Assembly: GCA_003427395.1 (NCBI GenBank)
Contig: BFEA01000360.1
Coordinates: 969,375-990,425, forward strand
DNA from: Chara braunii
Lineage: Eukaryota; Streptophyta; Charophyceae; Charales; Characeae
Length of the DNA: 21,051 nt
Reading direction: 5' to 3'
Positions 17,112 to 21,051 of the stretch are shown in pieces (the stretch's first letter is position 1; the number at the start of each line of letters is the position of its first letter). The notes beneath the pieces were generated by a model. It did no database searches. It saw only the letters and a program-made list of their open reading frames with translations, and was not told the origin of the DNA. Made by a program: the position numbers and the translations under genes.

Positions 17112-17911
17112 ATGATATGCATGCGGAATTGGCAGGACCCGAGAAAGGCCGGGAGGAACGACCCGGGAAGAATGCATGTGGATCTGACTATGTCTGATCT
17201 TCGGGAAGAGGAAAAATTGTACTCAAAACGTGCGGATGTCCTAAGAATAATGAGTGAGACGAAACTAAAAGGATTTCTCCTCGAAAATGACTCCTCAATG
17301 AAATGGGAAGATAGATTTGAGATTACGAATGCAGCGTTCAAGACATTGTCGAGAGTGAGAAATAACGTACAATGAAAAACTAGCTGCAGGATATGTTTGT
17401 GGTCGAACCCGTCCAAGGGGCGATGCTAGTCAACTCGATGAGGGAAAGGGACATCAAACTGCTTAAGCTCCTTGACGTGTTGCTAAGCTCGCACCTGGAG
17501 GAAGCCATGGCAAATGATCCTTGCGACATCCGTCGCCAAAATCTCCCTTTTACCTTGATGGGCGCGTCGTCCGCTCTCTTGTGGAATGATACGGGAAGTT
17601 GCGGGGGAGCTCTTGGGTATTTGGGAGTTCCAGTGAGAAAGAGATACAGCTGTAAGACGGACATTGATGTACAGAGAGTGTTACACGCTCGTTACAAAGA
17701 CATCATCGAGCTTGAGGACGTTACGCAATCCAAAGGAAATCCGAAACGAAAACCCGACCCCTCCATACCCTCCCCCGCCCCAAGGGGCGGAAACTTAAAG
17801 AAGGACCCGATGAAAGAGTGGAAAAAGACAAAAAGGAACCCAAGCAAGCTAATTACTCATCCCACCCCACTCCCCTTCCTTGTTTGTCTATCACTCCAAA
17901 ATCCCTACTAA
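17112..17911 (+). pseudogene. unrecognised gene remnant in two frames
   Basis: ATG 17112 opens 87 codons to TGA 17373-17375 (MHVDLTMSDLREEEKLYSKR, then ADVLRIMSETKLKGFLLEND). Shortly after, in another frame, 17393-17911 reads 172 codons (MFVVEPVQGAMLVNSMRERD, a leucine-rich helical KLLKLLDVLLSSHLEEAM, LMGASSALLWNDTGSCGGAL, then a basic Pro-rich tail). Codon-like composition and helices suggest former coding DNA with one frame change and a stop near 17375. I know no matching family. It ends just upstream of the copy B purine tract at 17925, so it may be the 3' part of another decayed retroelement, or a captured gene. Confidence 0.4.
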
Positions 17912-17924
17912 CCATGGATTGGTG

Positions 17925-17959
17925 CGCGATGAGGACATCGCGAATGAGTGGGGAGAATA
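17925..17959 (+). other. dyad motif plus purine tract, copy B (retroelement 3' end?)
   Basis: CGCGAT-GAGGAC-ATCGCG (17925-17942) followed by AATGAGTGGGGAGAATA. It matches copy A at 16 of 18 dyad positions and in the following GAGTGGGG-GAA. Immediately after, TGTCGGGACTGGTGAGTCCCG (from 17960) has the TG start and a CGGGACT/AGTCCCG hairpin (17962-17968, 17973-17979), plausible as an LTR start. The other LTR was not found. Confidence 0.45.
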
Positions 17960-17979
17960 TGTCGGGACTGGTGAGTCCC

Positions 17980-18404
17980 GATTTATTTCCCGTTACTCGA
18001 GAAACTGTATATGACCAATTTGTGCACCGTAGAGAAAACCGGGGGCAAGAATGCTGGAAAGATCGGAAGCGTGGGCACAGACGGTAGGAGGATAGAGGCC
18101 GTCCGAAGTCGTCAAGACCGCCAAAGCTAGAGAGGGATTGTCTAAGTAGGAAACGACAAAGGACTGTGAGAGAATAGCAAAGGCGACTCTCTCCCCAAGG
18201 ACGGAGGAGGGCCGTCGGGAAGTTGGTAGCAGCATAAGAGGGGTGCAGCAAGGGAAGGGAGGAAGCAGGAAGGGACAGGGCGCAAGTCGCTGACGTGACA
18301 TGATGACAGGAGGGCCAAGGAGACCGCAGGATAAGTGGGAGCCGGCACCCGGAGCGGAACAGCGTGCGGGGCGCAAGGGGAATGGGGAGCGGAGATCGCC
18401 GTAA
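17980..18404. other. stretch without a supportable gene
   Basis: Purine-rich + strand without a convincing ORF. Long open frames exist on the minus strand (17853-18623, 17993-18469, 18142-18660) but overlap one another in all three frames and are Pro/Ser/Leu/Arg-rich, so they reflect composition. If 17960 is an LTR start, this would be LTR or inserted sequence. Confidence 0.5.
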
Positions 18405-18710
18405 GGAGGAAGGACGTCGGGAGCAGCAAGGGAAAACATGGCGCAGGCAGGACAAAGTGTCGGGACCACAAGGGACTAAGAAGAAGTGTGGTGCCGGCGA
18501 GACTACGTGTCGGGGACCACGCGAGACCAAGGGACGGCATGGTATCGGCAGGGCGAAGTACCAGAAACCGTGTAAAACCGAGGGATAGCCGAAGCGCGAG
18601 CGGACCAAAGCGCCAGGAACCACGTGGGCCTAGACGGGATGGCGGCGCCAGCGGAAGCACTAGTAGGGCAGGTATAGATGGGACAAAGCGTCAGGAGCCG
18701 CGGACGGAGG
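18405..18710. repeat. GC-rich tandem repeat of about 50 bp
   Basis: A (C/T)GTC(G/A)GG-(A/G)CCAC block with GAGACCAAGGGA-like spacer recurs: CGTCGGG at 18415, TGTCGGG at 18459, TGTCGGGG at 18509, TACCAGAAACC at 18559, CGCCAGGAACC at 18611 and CGTCAGGAGCC at 18689. Steps are 44, 50, 50, 52 and 78 bp. It gives repetitive RG-rich ORFs on both strands, which I do not regard as genes. Confidence 0.7.
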
Positions 18711-19487
18711 ACGACGGTCGGAGCCGTCAGCAGGATGGTTGGCAACCGGCCGATAGAGGGACGCGCGCGAGCGGGTCGTCACCCGGGGTGACGCCGGACG
18801 AAGGGGAGGGACTAGGAGCAGTAAGAAAAGGAGGAGAAGTCGGGCGCTGACAGAAATTGTCGACGGAACGGGGGAGACGGGCATGTGACGGGAAAGACGG
18901 AGGACACCTGGGGTGACCCAGGGGGATCCTGGATCCGATGCAACGACAACGATAAAAATAAAATAACATAATATCACGTGGGCGGGACCGCCTGGGCCAG
19001 GGGTCTGGATGAAAATGATGAGTGTTGCCGCGGCAAGCGCCAGCGGGAGGTGCCGAGGGAAAAAGAGGAGGGGACAGTAGTAATGAGGGGGCCGGCCAGC
19101 AGTCCGGGTTATTCCGGACCAGCCGGACCAAGAAAAACGAAGTTCCGAGGACTCCACGTGAAGAAAAGGCTGGCCTGAGAAAATCGGAGCAAGGGGTTCT
19201 CAAAACTGGAAGCGGCGGCGATAAAAAGGAGCCCCCTTTGGCCTCGGAGGTGCCACTACTGCAGTCCGAGGTACAACGGCCATACGCCGGCTGCAAATCA
19301 GGCCTTGGGAAAGGTCCAACAGCTAGTAAAAGGATAAATAGTTGTTGGACACTTGTCCCAACAGTAAATGAGAAAAGAAAGGAGAAAAAGGGGGGAGAAT
19401 GAGACAGAGGAGGAAGGAGTGGAGGAAAAAGTGCCGCCAGGTTGGGACTGCACAGTACGGACTAGCAGGTCTCAATGATGACCTCAT
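18711..19487. other. purine-rich stretch, at most a doubtful ORF
   Basis: The + strand frame 19022-19402 (126 codons) is hydrophilic, Lys/Glu/Gly-rich, and ends EKRKEKKGGE; it could be a remnant of a gag N-terminus but has no motif. A purine tract GGAGAAAAAGGGGGGAGAA (about 19381-19399) would suit a polypurine tract of a retroelement. Nothing else is supportable. Confidence 0.4.
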
Positions 19488-20277
19488 CCCTCCTAGATCC
19501 TAGGAGGGCAGTCCGGATTGCAGAGATAAGGTCCTTGGGGCATTATCTCTGCAATATCTGAATTTAAGCAACAAAAATAAAGAAAAATGCTGATGTGAGT
19601 TGGCCGGCTCATTTTTGGGCCTTAGATTTGAGATCCGATCTTGCGGAGGAGAAGATCTAGCCGTTTTTCGTCGGCTGACGCAAAACGGCTAGCTCCGGAA
19701 TGAGTTAGCAGCAAATTGGAGGGAAAACAAAGAGAGGAACAAGACAAAACTGCGAATTTGGCCCAAGGTTTAGGCCAGGTACATCAAAAAATTGAAAGTT
19801 GGAGCAAAAGGCTCAAATTTGGAGCAAGGGGGAACTTGGAGTAACTCGGAATGATGAGAACCATAGATCTCAGCCAAATCCAAGGCTGAGATCTGTGCCG
19901 CCACTTGAGAAAATGCAACGGCCTACCCAAAGGAGGCCTAGACCAAGAAAAAGGTGGAAAACGGGCCTCTAGGCCCTCAAATTTTGGTAAAGGCTGCATT
20001 TTGGGGTAGTGGTACCCAAAAGGCAGCACTTTTTGAGGTGAAAAGAGGCCGGGGTGGGCCAAGGGGTAGTCCGAGAGGGTACCAGCCTCTCGGACTACAT
20101 GTACCTGGCCAAAATGAGGCCCAAGTACCTCCAGGTAGGCCAAAACCGGAAATTTGGCCNTTGGGGTACCTCGCACCACCTAGAGGCACTTGGAGGGGCC
20201 TAGAGGTTGGGCGGTGCACCTGTTCCAGCCTACTTAAGATGGAGATGTAGGCCGCCACTCTCATTTGAGCATGAGAG
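19488..20277. repeat. series of eight hairpin-forming inverted repeats
   Basis: H1 CCCTCCTAG/CTAGGAGGG (19488-19508, 3-nt loop). H2 a 13-bp perfect stem, ATTGCAGAGATAA with TTATCTCTGCAAT (19517-19555, 13-nt loop). H3 11 bp, CTAGCCGTTTT/AAAACGGCTAG (19657-19692). H4 11 bp, AGATCTCAGCC/GGCTGAGATCT (19865-19894). H5 GCTGC-x-TTTTGGG/CCCAAAA-x-GCAGC (19993-20027). H6 13 bp, GTAGTCCGAGAGG/CCTCTCGGACTAC (20066-20098). H7 GGCCAAA/TTTGGCC (20138-20159). H8 CTCTCAT/ATGAGAG (20258-20277). All but H5 have perfect stems. The intervening DNA has no supportable gene. Function unknown. Confidence 0.8.
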
Positions 20278-20640
20278 GTGCCCATGCTGCCCAAATGAGT
20301 CCACGAAAGAGTCCGAGTGGGAGAGAAGCAAGGGAGTGAGGGNCGAAGCTAGCCTGTACCCTANCTATGGTGGTANGGCTGAGAAAGGTGACCTAGAGGC
20401 TAGGAGGGAGCAAGGAGAGTGGTCCGCCATAGCCCTCAGGCTGTGAAGTAGGAGAAGAGGCTGAAAAGGGTCCCCATAGCCCTTCTAGAGGGAAGGACTC
20501 CACAGACTTAGAAGTAGGAACGTGCCATAGCTAAAGGAGAGGTGTGAGGGAAGGAGGAGAGAGCTTGGGAGAGTGGAAAAGCCATACCCAGGAGACTAGA
20601 ACCAAGCATTGAGACCCCACTGCCTAGAGACCAGCAAGAG
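20278..20640. other. purine-rich stretch without a gene
   Basis: Rich in GGGAGAGAAGCAAGGGAG-like sequence, with three N positions (20343, 20364, 20375). No ORF with features. It may be the flank of the hairpin series or of the TTC tract. Confidence 0.45.
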
Positions 20641-20664
20641 GTGAGTGAAAGAGGAGGGAGACCT

Positions 20665-20770
20665 CCTCCTTCTTCTTCTTCTTTTTCTTCTTCTTCTTTT
20701 TCTTCTTCTTCTTCTTCTTCGTCTTCTTCTCCTCCTTCTTCTTTTCCTTTTCTCCCCCCTTCTCCCCCTC
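20665..20770. repeat. TTC/CTT-rich microsatellite tract
   Basis: An imperfect TTC trinucleotide array with T-rich and C-rich interruptions. It produces poly-Ser, poly-Leu and, in the opposite strand, Glu-rich artificial ORFs in all frames; none is taken as coding. Confidence 0.95.
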
Positions 20771-20819
20771 CTGCTCTTGTCGAAACTGCGATTTTTGTTG
20801 ATTTTGGGGGGGTGTATGA

Positions 20820-21051
20820 GTTGCGATTCACCTTGTGATAGTTCGGTGATGTTTTCCCTTCATAGATTGGTTCAAACCTCGAGTTTTCACTGATTTGAGT
20901 GCTTGGGTAAGTTGCGATTCACGTTGTGATAGTTCGGTGATGTTTCCCCTTCATAGATCGCTTCAAATCTTGAGTTTTCACTGATTTGGGTGCTTGGGTA
21001 AGTTGTGATTCACCTTGTGATAGTTCGGTGATGTTTCCCCTTCATAGATTG
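20820..21051. repeat. 91-bp tandem repeat, 2.5 units, open at right edge
   Basis: Units start at 20820, 20911 and 21002, both steps exactly 91 bp. Each begins GTTG(C/T)GATTCAC(C/G)TTGTGATAG and contains TTCGGTGATGTTT(T/C)CCC, CTTCATAGAT and GAGTTTTCACTGATTTG(A/G)GTGCTTGGGTAA. Identity between units is high, so the array is young. The third unit is cut by the window end, so total length is unknown. Confidence 0.95.

Noticed and set aside
17853-18660. Minus-strand ORFs of 256, 158 and 172 codons in three frames
   Set aside because: All three frames of one strand are open across a GC-rich ~50-bp tandem repeat, so openness reflects composition and repetition, not coding.
20641-20893. Poly-Ser, poly-Leu and Glu-rich ORFs over the TTC tract
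   Set aside because: Simple-sequence translation in every frame.
20820-21051. 91-bp repeat as a tandem C/D box snoRNA cluster
   Set aside because: Each unit has GTGATGT (near a C box) and CTGA (D box) at a suitable distance, but the C box has a mismatch and the flanks do not form the terminal stem.

Overview
The window looks like intergenic, transposon-filled DNA from a eukaryote with a large, repeat-rich nuclear genome. There are no bacterial-style operons and no intact host gene. It carries microsatellites, several minisatellites and five unresolved N positions (482, 20160, 20343, 20364, 20375), as in a draft assembly. The pol domains resemble the Ty3/Gypsy type I associate with basidiomycete fungi and streptophyte algae (YIDD reverse transcriptase followed by NPVKG, DD35E integrase with GPY module). 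My best guess is a charophyte or related streptophyte lineage, by recollection of the protein style only; the sequence alone does not prove it.

Layout. 1-~200: (CT)n microsatellite and pyrimidine-rich DNA, then a possible exon-like ORF to about 553. ~560-3038: no supportable gene. 3039-6402: four head-to-tail paralogous ORFs (235-261 aa each) of a family I do not recognise, each broken by one or two in-frame stops. 6403-6860: a short leader with a frameshifted small ORF, ending in a T16 tract plus CAG that looks like a 3' splice site just before the gag ATG. 6861-13364: a decayed Ty3/Gypsy gag-pol on the + strand, in the order Gag (CCHC knuckle), protease, RT, RNase H, integrase (HHCC, DD35E, GPY), with at least 11 in-frame stops in pol and several frame changes. 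13365-13832: a 66-bp tandem repeat. 13833-14492: an intact 219-aa charged ORF with two SUMO-interacting-like motifs.

14493-21051 is a mosaic of repeats: a duplicated AT-richer block, 38-bp, 28-bp and 18-bp tandem arrays, a hairpin cluster (15952-16131), two copies of a dyad motif followed by a purine tract (16749 and 17925) that look like 3' ends of other retroelements, an unrecognised broken gene (17112-17911), a GC-rich ~50-bp array, a striking series of eight hairpins (19488-20277), a TTC-rich tract and a 91-bp tandem repeat that runs off the right edge.

How the parts may fit: the tandem ORFs, the small ORF, gag-pol and the 3' charged ORF lie on one strand, close together and (except the 3' ORF) similarly decayed, so I infer one large retroelement with extra ORFs on both sides of gag-pol. 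This is loosely comparable to plant Ogre/Tat elements, which have an extra ORF upstream of gag. I could not find a matching LTR pair by eye, so the element borders are open.
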